The notes under the pieces: model-generated
Told to the model about the DNA's origin: nothing
What the model saw: only the letters and a program-made list of their open reading frames with translations
Database searches by the model: none
NCBI GenBank assembly: GCA_050084985.1
Contig: JBITNC010000001.1
Span: 153,636,001-153,700,000, forward strand
Direction: 5' to 3'
Origin: Nageia nagi
Taxonomy: Eukaryota; Pinophyta
Length of the DNA: 64,000 nucleotides
Program-made: the position numbers and the translations under genes
Shown: positions 48,593 through 60,248 of the stretch, piece by piece
How positions within the stretch are numbered: position 1 is the first letter of the stretch
How the letters are laid out: every line of letters starts with the position of its first letter

Positions 48593-49797
48593 AATCTATT
48601 CGTGACGCGTTCAAATCGGGTTTGAACTGCATCAGGATTAAATGAACAATGTGTTGAACTAAACAAAAAACTAAAATCTAATACCACTTGATTATGATAA
48701 ATTTCTGGAACACAATAATCTAAATGTTCAGATATCACGGTTTGTGTGATTGAAATGAGTCGTTCTCGATATCTTAAAGTCTGGTTGTGAGTACAATCGA
48801 CCATTATTTTGGGCTTTTCTATAGGCCACAGAAGATAGAAATATATCATTAAATCATATTCTGATTTGGGAGAACACCATAACTCAAAGGCATTGATACA
48901 AACGATAACTTGATACCCATTTATTTTGACATCCCAACCGTAAGATTCACGTGTATCATAGAATGTCAAGGCCAATTTTTGTTGTATTTCTATAGGCATG
49001 GAAAAAACATTTGAGTACAAAAGAGTAGGAGCGTTACGAATAACTTTCATAAAGATATCTTCATCATATCTATTTTCAAACCCTGGAAGATAACTTCCAT
49101 TATTTCGTACTCTACGTTCTTTTGACAGTTTTTCGATAATCTTATTTCTAACCTTTATTTGACTTATCGTTTTAAGCTCAGCAATACGAAAAGCTTGCCT
49201 TTTCTCTAATTTTCATTTCCAAATGGTATGTCGCATTTCCATGCGAGAACATTTGTGGATTTGCCTATAGTATTATTGTGATGTTCTAGGAGGAAAAGCC
49301 ACAAAAGTATTTGAAAAATCATAAATCACCCTTTTATGAGGTAAATAATGTAAGATTTCATCCATCCATTCTAGGCTTTTTATTTATTGTTTAATGCATT
49401 TCAGCCTAGCTAAAAGGAGTGAATACTCAGTTAATTGACAATTTATGACAATCTTTGGTATTCCATAAGGCCATTGTAAGCAGAAAGCCATTATTCTTTG
49501 TGATATTCTTTCCATATGTGTGAAATAGATTGGTGGATCTAAAATAATGCTTACTTCATATCCACACAAAGTGACTCCCCAATCATTATTCCTAACACAA
49601 AACATATGAAATGTTCTTTTATATTGTTCATCAATAGTCAATTGTAAATAATTTAAAAGATTAAGATCAAATCTATGTCGTAAATATGTTAACGCGAAAT
49701 CACCTGGATATCTCGGTGGTGGAAATCGTACTTGTGGTGGCATTATGCTACCTTCAGCAGATTCCCTTGCCAGATTCATCTTTTCTGTTTTAATCAT
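48568..49797 (-). pseudogene. Extra ORF downstream of pol: tandem two-domain protein of unknown function
   Basis: A single minus-strand frame of 410 codons starting at ATG 49797, 88 bp after the pol stop, and ending in the minisatellite. Three stops break it (TAA 49384, TAA 49273, TGA 49213). It consists of two copies of one domain 215 residues apart. Copy 1 has W73-x-V, GY, V, F, WP at 109, PKI and C120. Copy 2 has W288-x-V, GY, V, F, WP at 324, PKI and C335. The spacing is the same without any gap, with about 16 of 63 residues identical. The part between the copies is Arg/Lys-rich and looks helical. I see no signal peptide or membrane segment, so an envelope protein is unlikely. I do not recognise the family. 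Confidence 0.7.
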
Positions 49798-49884
49798 TAA
49801 CACTTGACAAATATTAATACTTTTATTTATTTATTATTTTAACAATAAAATAAAATAAAATAAAACTAATGTACACATTTTTTT

Positions 49885-50990
49885 TTATGTATAGAAAGGT
49901 CGAAGATGCATGATATTTATAGGTTCACGTTCTTCATTTCCTTCTAAATCTGATAAATGATAAGTTCCTCTACCAAATTTTTTCTTAATGATATATGGTC
50001 CTAACCAATTTGGAGCAAACTTATCTCTAAGCTGTCGTTCTTTTCATGAAGTTTGTTGATTTTCTTTTAAAACCAAATCACCTATTTTGAATTCACGAAT
50101 TAAAGCCCTTTTATCAAAAGCTCATTTTATCCTTTTCTGATAAACACGCATATGCTCTAAAGCATTAATACATTTTTCATCTAAAAGTAACAATTGATCT
50201 AAGCGAGTCTGTCTTGTTTCTTCAACAGAATTTTGCTCACTCAGATTTACTCTAAGGGATGGTATCTCAAGTTCTATAGGTAGGATAGCTTATGTTCCGT
50301 ACACTAAAGAGAATGGTGTTGCCCAAATAGGAGTGCGTACACTAGTATGATAAGCCCATAAGGCTTTTGGTATTTGAATATGCCAATCTCTATGAGAATC
50401 ATTTACTATTTTTGCTAAGATGTTTCGAATAGTTTTATTAGTAGCCTCTGCCTGTCCATTACCTTGTGGATAATAAGGAGTGGAAAAACTTTGTTTAATC
50501 TTATACTTATCACATATTTGCTTTACATCCTTATTTTTAAAAATTTTTCCATTATCCATAATTAATTGATTTGGCACACCAAATCTACATATAATATAAT
50601 TTTCTATAAAATTCACAATTCGTGAGCCAACAGTGGAAGTCATGGGAATAGCCTCTACCCATTTGGTAAAATATTCAGTCGCTGTAATTATGAACTTATG
50701 TCCACCAGAAGAGGTAGGTGTAATTTGTCCTATTAAATCTAATGCCCATTTAGAGAATGGCCAAAGTGATTGTATAGGATGCAGTTCTTGAGATGGTTGT
50801 GAAAATAAATGAGCGAATTGTTGACATTTAAAACATTTTTTAACATATTCACAATAATCTTTTTCCATAGTTGGCCAATAATACCCCATTCGTATTAATC
50901 GTTTTACAATTGCAACACCATTAAAATGTCCTCCACATGTTCCATCATGGTAGAAGATATAGCCTTTTTAACATCATTCCATTCAAGACA
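49885..50990 (-). pseudogene. Integrase of the 20.2 kb element
   Basis: The zinc-binding region starts near 50962 (HDGTCGGHFNG) and reaches C-x2-C in KKCFKCQQ. The core is fully open from 50889 to 50290. Counting from the Met at 50889, it carries D51 (ALDLIG), D112 (IMDNG) and E148 (GNGQAEATN), the D,D-35-E triad. The C-terminal part (AILPIELEIPSLR, FKIGDLVLKEN, APNWLGPYIIKKK, INIMHLRPFYT) runs to TAA at 49885. A frameshift near 50960 and stops at 50290 and twice near 50050-50130 disable the protein. No chromodomain is seen, as expected for the Tat lineage. Confidence 0.9.
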
Positions 50991-51014
50991 TCTGAGTAAA
51001 ATACCATTAAAATT

Positions 51015-51640
51015 TCATCGATGTAAAATGTCCCCTAATAAACAATATTTCGTTGCTTTAATTTTAAAAGCTCGTCGTGCTGATTTATTAAGGTTTGCAG
51101 GAAGATTTCCAAATTTTAAAAAGTCTATCAATTCTTTATACCAATTATCTTTATCATTTATGTCAATATTTAATACACTTTTTTCTTCATCTTCCCGTTG
51201 TAACGATGATTGAGATAATTGAATTATCTCAACTTGAATTGAAGATTTTTTAGGATCCTCTGGGATAAGAGATCCAATAGAAGCCATAGCATCTGCAAAT
51301 CTATTAGATGATCTTGGTGCTGCTTCTATACTAAATTGGTCAAAAGATTTTAATAATTCTTCGACTAACGCTTTATACTTTTGAAGTAAAGGCTCTTTAC
51401 ATTGATAAATTCCTTTCACTTGATTTACGATAAGTAAAGAATCTCCAATGAGCTTTATTCTTTTAAGTTTTAATTTAATAGCAGTTTTTAATGCTAATAT
51501 CAAAGCTTCATATTCTACATTATTATTAGTACAAGGGAATTTTTGTTTAAATGAATAAGGTATAGGGATACCTTGCTATGTTATGAATACAACACCTACT
51601 CCACCACCTTGTTCACATCGAGAACCATCAAAGTGTATTG
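51015..51640 (-). pseudogene. Archaeal-type RNase H (second RNase H) and linker
   Basis: This extra RNase H is a marker of Tat-lineage gypsy elements. It begins with MTIHFDGSRCEQGGGVGVV (first Asp), then after one TAG at 51576 NNNVEYEALILALK (Glu), IKLIGDSLLIVNQVKG (Asp) and SSNRFADAMASIGS (last Asp), so all four acidic positions are kept. A charged linker leads to the integrase. Apart from the single stop the frame is open from the RNase H to 51015. Confidence 0.88.
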
Positions 51641-52184
51641 TCATATCCCAATCATTTTCAGGTTCTACAGGTATTTCAATTTCATCTAATTGAAACACTC
51701 CATCATCAGGTAATTCAATGATAAGTGGTTTATCATCTTGCAATGGGGCCTCAGCAAGATAATCAGCAATTACTTGTCCTTTTATTGACTTTTGTCCAAT
51801 AAAATGTAAATCAAATTTAGTTAAGTGCATTATCCACTTTATAGTTCTTGAATTTTGATAAGTTTTATTCATCATATATTTCAATGGATCTACTTTAGAA
51901 ATGACATATGTTGTATGATTAAGCATATAATGTCGAAGTTTTTTAGTAGCAAAAACAACAGCAAGACATAATTTTTCCAAATATATATACTTAATCTCAT
52001 AGCTTACTAGGGTTCTACTCAAATAATATATAGCTTGCTCTTTATTGTGTTCATTCTTTTGAGCAAGCATTGTCCCTAAGGTGATTTCAGTAGCTAAAAT
52101 ATATAACAAAAAGGGTACATCTTTTCTTGGTGGACTTAATACAGGAGGAGATAATAAATATCTTTTAATTTCATTGAATGCATC
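51641..52184 (-). pseudogene. Ty3-type RNase H
   Basis: Follows the RT in the same frame after one TAA at 52185. Motifs are LLYILATEITLGTML where a catalytic Asp is expected, KEQAIYYLSRTLVSYEIKY, EKLCLAVVFATKKLRHYML and KWIMHLTKFDLHF. The position of the first Asp is ATE rather than the usual ATD/ASD, so this RNase H may have been weak even before the stops; the second RNase H keeps its acidic residues. The end merges into a spacer before MTIHFDGSR. Confidence 0.8.
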
Positions 52185-53408
52185 TTATTGCTCTTTGCCC
52201 CAATGATATTCTATCCCCTTTTTTAATAATTTTGTAAATGGTTTACATTTATCAGAAAGTTGAGCTATAAACCTTCTAATGGCTTGTAACTTACCCTGTA
52301 AACTCTGTAATTGTTTTAGATTTGCAGGAGGTGGCATATCTACTATTGCCTTCACTTTACTAGAATCTATTTCAATTCCTCGTCGAGACACAATAAATCC
52401 TAATAATTTTCCTGAAGTTACACCAAAAACACATTTTTTTGGATTTAACCTTACTTTATATTCTAATAATATATCTAAGACTTTAATTAGATCTTTTCCA
52501 TGATCTACTCGATATTTAGATCTAACCAACAAATCATCAACATAATCGTCTACTATGTCGTGCATATAGTCATGGAATATATAAGTCATAGCTCTTTGAT
52601 AAGTTGCCCCAACATTTTTCAATCCAAAAGGCATAACTTCATAACAAAAGGTACCCCAAGGAGTTATAAAAGCCATTTTATGTTGATCTTCAGTAGCTAT
52701 TTTTATTTGATTGTAACCAGAAAACCCGTCCATCAATGATAACATATCATGTCCTGCTATTGAATCTACCAAATTGTCAATGCTAGGTAGTGGGAAATCA
52801 TCTTTAGGACAAGCTTTGTTAAGATCACGAAAATCTATGCATATTCTTATTTTTCCACTTGGTTTTTTCACAGGTACCATATTAGATATCCAATCTGAAT
52901 AATCTATAGGTTGTATAAATTTGGCTTCTAATAATTTTTGGAGTTCTTCTTTTACCATTAATGCTATAGTAGGATGCATCTTACGTAATTTTTGTTTAAC
53001 GGGTTTAGCATCAGGCTTTAATGCTAAATTATGTACTACTAATTTAGGATCTATCTCGGGCATGTCTGCATATGACCATGCAAATACCTTTTCTCGTTCT
53101 TTTAATAAGGTTATAATTTTTTCTTGTTCATTTTCCATGAGGTTTTCTCCTAATTGAATAATTTTAGGATTTTGAGGATCATTACTAATATTTATTTCTA
53201 AAACCTTTTCAGTAAGCATATGCGACCCTTCTTCTAATTGATTTGGTACTGGTATCCAGCTATTGTCATTAACACTATATTCTTCATCGTATTCTTGAGT
53301 TTGTTCATTCGTGTATACTTGACTTTCATAGGCACCAAGTATGTGATCTACATTTTTGAATTCATGTACCGAAGGATTAGATGATATAAGAGAGAAATCA
53401 GCAATCAT
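52185..53408 (-). CDS. Reverse transcriptase domain (open, 407 codons)
   Basis: The best preserved part of the polyprotein. The RT core runs from about residue 150 to 370: EELQKLLEAKFIQP, RICIDFRDLNKACPKDDFPLP, the first catalytic Asp at 227 (SLMDGFSGYNQI), VMPFGLKNVGATYQRAM, and the catalytic YVDD at 289-292. The thumb region with KCVFGVTSGKLLGFIVS and GKLQAIRRFIAQLSDK follows. It would be cut from a gag-pol polyprotein, and the start at Met 53408 is only the first Met after a TGA at 53472. Usual length and order for Tat elements. Confidence 0.92.
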   Translation of the reverse strand: MIADFSLISSNPSVHEFKNVDHILGAYESQVYTNEQTQEYDEEYSVNDNSWIPVPNQLEEGSHMLTEKVLEINISNDPQNPKIIQLGENLMENEQEKIITLLKEREKVFAWSYADMPEIDPKLVVHNLALKPDAKPVKQKLRKMHPTIALMVKEELQKLLEAKFIQPIDYSDWISNMVPVKKPSGKIRICIDFRDLNKACPKDDFPLPSIDNLVDSIAGHDMLSLMDGFSGYNQIKIATEDQHKMAFITPWGTFCYEVMPFGLKNVGATYQRAMTYIFHDYMHDIVDDYVDDLLVRSKYRVDHGKDLIKVLDILLEYKVRLNPKKCVFGVTSGKLLGFIVSRRGIEIDSSKVKAIVDMPPPANLKQLQSLQGKLQAIRRFIAQLSDKCKPFTKLLKKGIEYHWGKEQ

Positions 53409-53471
53409 TTCATCTGTAGAAGTATTGGCTATTATTTTGATTAAATTTTGATTTTCATTAACTTCATCTAT

Positions 53472-54330
53472 TCATTCATTATTTTGATCTTCAATATCAT
53501 TTTCTTTTATTGTAACCATATTTACCGATGGTATATATGCATATGAAACGATTGATGATTCGACATTTTTATTTATTTTTTCTTGTATATGTCTTGGTAA
53601 ACCCAAATGACTCCAGAGTGGCTCAATATTATTAATAAAGAGCCTTTCGACACCTTCTAAGACATCCATTTCACTTAATTGTCCTTCACTTATATCAACA
53701 ACTTCTTGTATTATGGATTTTTTCTCTAAGATTTCTTCGTTATAATCCAAATTTTCTTCTTCTAAATTTCCTAATTTATCAAGATTTTTATATCCATTCT
53801 TATAACCTAATCCACTTTTATCAGTGGGATCTTGGTATTGTAATTCAATTATTTCTCGGGGACCTTGTTCATATCGACCCAATCCTCGTCCTTGCCAATT
53901 ACATTTGTTAAAATAGTTTAAGACAAATGTTCTTGAACATGGTGATAAATATTTCATATCATTATTGAAATATCCTTCATATATTTGATTGGATATTGTT
54001 GATATAGGATCTACTATTCTCGCATAAATGAACATTGTCTGATTTGGTACTTCTCCTAAAGGCACTATTTGTCCAATCACACTAGGTGATTCAGATAATC
54101 TTCCCATTTCTTGTGATGAAGGTATACTAAATACCACATCATCTACGTCATATTCTCCCATCCCTAAATCCATTAATTTAATCTTTACTGGATATACATC
54201 AGATGAGTTATTATTACATGTAGTATTTACTTGTTTTGATGAAGACGCTCCATGCTTTTCATCTAAAGTTTTAGCAACTTTTTCCCAAGTATCTTTATCT
54301 TGTATAACTATATCATTTTTTACTTTTATA
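53472..54330 (-). pseudogene. Protease-RT linker with G-patch-like motif
   Basis: A 233-codon open piece (54173-53472) in the same frame as RT. It contains NWQGRGLGRYEQGPREII followed by SGLGYKNGY, the glycine pattern of a G-patch, an RNA-binding motif that occurs between protease and RT in Tat-type polyproteins. The remainder is acidic and probably disordered. Frame differs from gag-protease, so a shift lies near 54330-54570. Confidence 0.7.
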
Positions 54331-54966
54331 CTTCAGATTGATTCATATTTTTGTTCATTAAGATAGTTGATAGATTGGGAGATGGTAATGTCACTTCATT
54401 TGTATCAAAAATTAAATTACAATGTGAATAAGGATCTAGGTCTTTAAACACACAATGAACTTTATCCTTGTAGATGTACTTTAAACATCCATGATAAGTT
54501 GATAGAACACATTGCATTTCTCTAATCCATGGACGTCCTAAAAGAACATTATATTGTATAATATTTCCTTCAATTATATTAATAAAGTTTGAACGGTTTT
54601 AGCACCTACTGTAATTGGCAGCACTATCGATCCCAAGGTTGAACACACTGCATCATTAAAAGCTCTAATTTGCAAAGAAGGAGCTAAGATAATTGATTCT
54701 GGTAAATTCAGCTTTTTATATGCAGCTTCTGAAATTATATTTATGGCTGAACCCTCATCTATTAAAATTCTTTTAAATAATTTTCCATATACCTTACCAA
54801 TTATATGTAAGGGTGCATCAAGTCCCCCTGGTCCATCGTTATTTAATTTTTCTTGTTTGTAGAAGGTGATACTAGGTTGTTGAGATATTCTTAAACTTTC
54901 AACTATTGAAATGAAGTTATTGGGGTTACTAATATCCACTTGAATTTCTTGTAGAATTTGATTCAT
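54326..54966 (-). pseudogene. Aspartic protease (retropepsin), frameshifted
   Basis: It would process the polyprotein. The active-site loop is RILIDEGSAINIIS (Asp at residue 70 from the Met at 54966). Plant gypsy proteases have D-S/T/N/G-G here, so the D-E-G is unusual. The second half is in another frame (54540-54326): IIEGNIIQYNVLLGRPWIREM and the HGCLKYI segment, the typical flap/end part. A frameshift near 54574 divides the domain. Confidence 0.8.
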
Positions 54967-55140
54967 AGCTTCCCTATAACTCTCAGACTATTGTAATAAT
55001 TCAAATAAGGTCATCTTTACTGGAGACATTTTTAACTGTCGTTGAAGAACACCTTTTATCGAAACTTTAGGTTGCTACGGAGGAGGTATAGGTTGTATAT
55101 TAATTGGGTTTGATATCGATTGATTTTTTCGAGGATTATC

Positions 55141-57791
55141 CTATTTATTTTGATATTGTTGTACTCTTATGGCTATACCAATCATATGTATTGAATCATC
55201 TATAGTTCCTATAAACGGTATATCCTTATTATCCCATGCATAATTCAGTTGATTTGGGATAATTGCCACATTATTAGCCTGATGTGAAGGTAAGGGGTTT
55301 TGATATATCCCTAAATTTTGATTTGAAGGCACAACAGGATTATCCACATCTATCTTTCGACTATCTATCAAGTCTTGAATCTTATGCTGTAAAGTGCGAC
55401 ATTTATTTGTATTATGTCCCTTTTGTCTATGATAAGCACAAAATTCATTCTCCTTATACCATTTACTTTCTTTAGCATTATGATGTTCAGGACTTATATC
55501 AGGTAATGTAATCATACCATTATCACATAATTTTTTAAGTATTTCGGCTAATGGTTCTGTTAATGGGGTAAAATTTCTTTTAGGTTTAGGTTCAGCACTT
55601 TCTTCTATTTTTGAAGAAGGACCATAATTTTCTGTTGTAGCTATTTGATTATTTTGTGGTTGTTTACTAATGTTCTCATTTTGATTACCTTTTTTTTATT
55701 CTTTTTTCTTGAGTTTTAGCTCTCCATATTGAATTTTAACTCTTTCTATAACTACTGCCTAAGCAATGGCTTCTTCAAAAGTTTTATGTTGTTGAATTTG
55801 GAGAACACTAGCTATTGGTCTTAAATAGCTTTGGCTAAATAATTTAACCAATTCTTCTTGTGGTATTGTATAAGGCATACTAGTGAGTATAGCTCGCCAT
55901 CTTGAGATGTAATCTTGTATGGTTTCATCAGGAAATTGTTGCAATCTCGTAAGGTCAGTAATTGAAGATCTTTCTTTAATATTGATTCTAAAATGTTCAA
56001 GAAATTGATTAGCCAATTGTTCGAACGTATATAAACTATGCATAGGTAAACTATTATACCAATCCAAAGCTTGGCTTGCGAGTGTCATAGGAAATATACG
56101 TAACATTAATGAGTCATCATTGGCTATCTGATAACTAGAAAATGTAAATTTCCTCAAGTGTTCTTTGGGGTCTTCTCTTCCTTTAAATGGCTCTATTTTA
56201 GGAAATTCAAACCTATATGGTATTTTCTTTTTTGGAACACTTGGATGAATAGGCTCATTGCAAATATTCTTGTAATTTAACTTTTGAAGTCCTTGAACAT
56301 TCATTTCTCGATTTATAAAATCCTTCATAAAGTTTTCTAATTCTTTATTGGTTCTATGACCTTGAGTGTGCCTATGATGTCTCCGAGTATTTGGATCCTT
56401 TTCCAAAATTGATCTTGAAATGTAAGACTCATAGTTAGAAGGAATTTCTGATAGTGGTGGAGGTAATATTTTAAGAGGTGAATGTCATCGCGGAATAGGG
56501 ATTCTAGGAGGTTTTTGGGATATCCCTTTTTCATGTAGATCTTTTCCCTTATAATCAAGTTGTCTTGTTTGATTTTGGGTTTGTTCAACCCAACTTTTAA
56601 TAGAATCTCGCTTTTGTTTATCATATAAATTTTGAAGTTCTAATTCCTTAGCCATTTCCTTTTGTAATAAAATGGTTGTCTTTCTATCCAGTGCTTCTTG
56701 TCTGTCTAAATAAGGATCTCGATATCTTTGTATTTGACTTCCTTCAGGAGTTTTCGGTTTCAAATTCCTTATTTTTTGATATTCATCCCACTGTCTTTGT
56801 TTTTCTTTCTCCATACATAGATATTGTTCCCTCTTTATTTTTTCGTTTTCTGATTCTTTAAGTTGTAATTCTTGTAAACGAAGTTGAATCTCGTGCTCTT
56901 TATGAAGTCTTTTCTTTTCTTGTTCCAAGAACTCGCTTCTTTCTTTGTTTGCTTGTTCTTGTTCTATGAATCTCCTTTTATCTCTAAGAAATTTATCTTC
57001 CATATCTTTTAATTTATCCTCTTGTTCTTGCAACTTAATAAGTTCATCGGCTTTTTTTTTTCTTCCTCTAGGATATATTGCATGTCTGCAGCCCTTTTAA
57101 TATTCTCAGCATATACTTTCATGAATCTTTTACCAGCTGTTGTTTTATATAATTATCATTTTTGTAGTTCTTCATAAGAAGGTATCTCTTCTATTTTAAA
57201 CTTAGATGTCCTTCTATTTGATCCTTCTTTTGTGGAATAAGATTTTTTCGTTTGTTTTATTGATGCTTCCTTTCTTCCTAATTCAAAAGAAAAAGAAGAT
57301 CCCTCCTTTTGAATTGAAGAACTGACTCTTCGACCATCTGATAATTGATGACTGATTCTTTCATATTTAATTTTATATGGCTCAGTCTGTGGTACCGCTA
57401 TGGTTTTGGCCCAAGATTTAGCCTCATCAATTTCTAAGTTATCAAGCTTTTGGTCTATTTTTTCTACATCTCCCGATAAACTAAAAGACGTCTTAGGAAT
57501 ACCCCTATGATTAGCTAGGCGACAATGAATTTCAATCAATTCTTCATCTAACATTTGCATTCCATTCCTTGCAATAGGATTATCTATAATTTGTCTTTGT
57601 GATCTAGATTGATTATAACCATAATCACCATCTTTACCTACATAACGAACTACCCGTGAATTTGATTCATCTAAAGGAGGTGGCCTCCTAACTGAATATT
57701 CTATCAAATCCATGTTGTCTGAATCTATTTCTTGCATTTCAAATGGATGTTCTCGCATTTTCTTAGCAGTCATACTTCTAGTTTGAACCAT
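55141..57791 (-). pseudogene. Gag polyprotein with long coiled coil
   Basis: Gag builds the virus-like particle. Segments in order are an N-terminal region from MVQTRSMTAKK (57791-57156), a Lys/Glu/Gln-rich coiled coil (57120-56500), the retrotransposon gag core (56406-55759, with FPKIEPFKGREDPKEHLRKF, LASQALDWYNSL and QFLEHFRINIKE), and a zinc-binding motif near 55450 (CAYHRQKGHNTNKC, C-x2-H-x4-H-x4-C). Stops lie at 57156, 56485 and 55759. A ten-base A-run (T at 57052-57061) breaks the frame in the coiled coil by one base. The frame from 57033 to the protease is otherwise common. Confidence 0.88.
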
Positions 57792-59602
57792 TTTTAGATA
57801 TCATAAACAAACATCGTAAACAAGAAACTCTATTTTATCTTTTAAATTATATTTTCGAGAAAACAGTTTAATGCACAAACATCCTATATGCAAACTTACT
57901 TTTAACGATGTGATTATCTTCTTTAACTTTTTCGCATATTTTTAATGTCTAAATTAAATGAACGATATGGGTTGTTTATTTTTAATCTTTTTAATTTTCC
58001 TAGTTTGTTTTGACTAGTCAAGTGTTAAACAAGGTAGGTTGGGTAATTCTAACATTTGCAAGTTTCTATGGCTTTTGGCTTGGTTCTAGATGAGTCTCTT
58101 TTTTGACTCCTACCTAAAGGAAAGTTACCTTGGTCATCACTTCCAAGTGTAACTGGCTCTATGGTTTCAAGTGCATTATGCCGGTGGTTACAAAGAAGTA
58201 AGAATTAATAGTTGGTAGTGACATCCAACTCGTTAATGTTCAATTATTTCTTAAGGCCTTATGAAATGCATTTAAACAAGTAAGATACATTTATGCATAC
58301 TACCCTCCCAAACATTCATGTCCATTTACTTATCTTATTTTAACATGATACAATCAAAATTTATTTTTAATGAGTGTTGACCTTAATAAACCTGTTATTC
58401 TTTTTAATTATAATGTGATTCATTATCCAACCTATTAATGATGTTCATTAACCCCTTCCAGCTGTGGAAGTATTAGGTGTGATAAATTCCCTCTTCTTAC
58501 TAGTCACATATCTCTTCTACCTCCAATGGAGTGGTAAGAGCAGACTTGGTAAGAAGCCGTTAAGTGTGGATAAATTAGTTAAGTGAGGTTCAATTACTCC
58601 TCCAAGAGTCACATATCCCTTCGACCTCCAATGGAGTGGCAAGGGTAGACATCTTTAAGAGTTTTAATGTGAAGTATATTTCCAAAAATGAAATGTGAAT
58701 AAATTTTACCTCTTTCACTTAACTTATTTCTGATCACTTAAGATCGCATAAAGCGCAAAAGTGAAAACATACTTTGTCAGGTGAAAGTACTTAATGTATT
58801 CGAATTTCCCCAAATTCATTAACCTTTTAATATGATTAAACTACCCAAAAACCCGATTCATTTACCTTAGGTTCATTGCAAATTAAGTGTGGTTCATTTA
58901 CTCCTTCCAATAGTGGAAGTATTATGTGTAATAAATTACTTCCTCTTACTAGTCACATATCCCTTCGACCTCCAATGGAGTGGTAAGAGCATACTTGGTA
59001 AGAGGTGATTATATGTGGATAAATTAACCAAATTAATGATAATGTTAATACAAAAGAAAAGAATAATTAATTACCCCTTCTTATCAGGTCTATTCTGATC
59101 ACCTTAGATCGCACGAAGCGCAAAGGGAGAGCATAATTAGACAAGATAAAAAGTATTTAATGTATACGTACCCTTAACCCAAAACATTAAAAATAAATAC
59201 ATAACATTATACATAAAATAAATTAATAACAAATGCATTTAACTTTTCGCTACCCATTTCCTAGATGCACTCTAAGCAGAGAGATCACACACAGTTTTAC
59301 CGATTGTCATTTTAAATATATAATTACACTTACTGTATCTAGGTCAGATTATAAAACATACCGGTTTTTTAGAGATCGTTGACGATTTCACAAAGATCGT
59401 TGTCGATTATACCACGATCGTCGATGATCCAGAGAACACAGAAAACAAAAACAAAGCAACAAATCAAACAGATTAAGTTAGTATGTAATTCCATAAGATG
59501 CAAACAGATTTAAAAATAAAATAAAAAAAAATATGCAATTGATCCTATTTTTGCTTCAATTTTTTGAAATGCATGCAAGGGGCCCTCCTTCTAGCGCCAG
59601 AT
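57792..59602 (-). promoter_or_regulatory. 1.8 kb 5' leader with repeated hairpins
   Basis: No ORF is supported. A module is repeated two to three times: a hairpin CTTCCA-loop-TGGAAG (58455-58470, 58904-58919) and the string GTCACATATCCCTTCGACC followed by TCCAATGGAGTGG (near 58503, 58608 and 58943). A segment GATC-x-CTTA-AGATCGCA then AAGCGCAAA follows (58732, 59098). A CGAT-rich group lies at 59370-59425. Such leaders of large Tat elements may hold packaging or translation signals; that role is inferred. Confidence 0.55.
59582..59599 (-). promoter_or_regulatory. Primer-binding site
   Basis: Three bases inside the right LTR the minus strand reads TGGCGCTAGAAGGAGGGC. Starting with TGG, the complement of a tRNA 3' CCA, next to the 5' LTR, it fits a primer-binding site. 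I cannot name the tRNA with confidence. Confidence 0.75.
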
Positions 59603-60241
59603 TGTGTATATCAAATTATGAACCTAAAATGCAATTTAGACAGATAAATCATTCAACATAATTAATCATGAACATATTCGATAATACACATCAATAATAA
59701 TAATGATATTATATTCTAAAGTATTTGAATACAAAAAGTAAGTTTTTATTGATTTGTTTTAATCAGCATCGACAGCGATCGTTGTGGATCGGTAATAATC
59801 AGTATAGATTGGTAACGATTGAAGCACAACTTTGCATTCTCTATGCCATCATTATGTTCGTTGTAAACCTTTGGCCTTTGTTATCGATCTGGTGAATCAC
59901 TGTCGATCGATCTTTGAATTGTCGATGATCGGATCTGTATGCACTGGAGTAATCTTCACAGAATGTTGAAATGTTTTTGTATATTCCTTGTTGTTCTCTT
60001 TCATGCTTACTTCTATCGTTCTTTTTCTGTATTGACCCTGCACACAAAAAATGAACGAAGCATCAAAAGCATACCTGTTCATACATATTAATCAGCAAAT
60101 GAAAAATAATATGGAAATATAATTGATATGAGATTTGCTATTAATCAAGCTTACAACCTTTTGCTAATAATCTCCTGATTTGATTTCGGCAGAGCTTCGC
60201 TACAGTAAGATTGGGTCCCTTTGTTCACGTACAAAGCTTCA

Positions 60242-60248
60242 ATTTATA
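60242..60248 (-). promoter_or_regulatory. TATA box of the 20.2 kb element (right, 5' LTR)
   Basis: Minus strand TATAAAT, the same as in the left LTR. This copy would drive the full transcript. Confidence 0.5.

Noticed and set aside
48568-49797. Envelope-like gene as an explanation for the ORF after pol
   Set aside because: No signal peptide, no membrane segment and no glycoprotein-like Cys pattern is visible.
52279-53157. Plus-strand ORFs at 52279, 52500 and 52921
   Set aside because: They are antisense shadows of the open reverse transcriptase frame.
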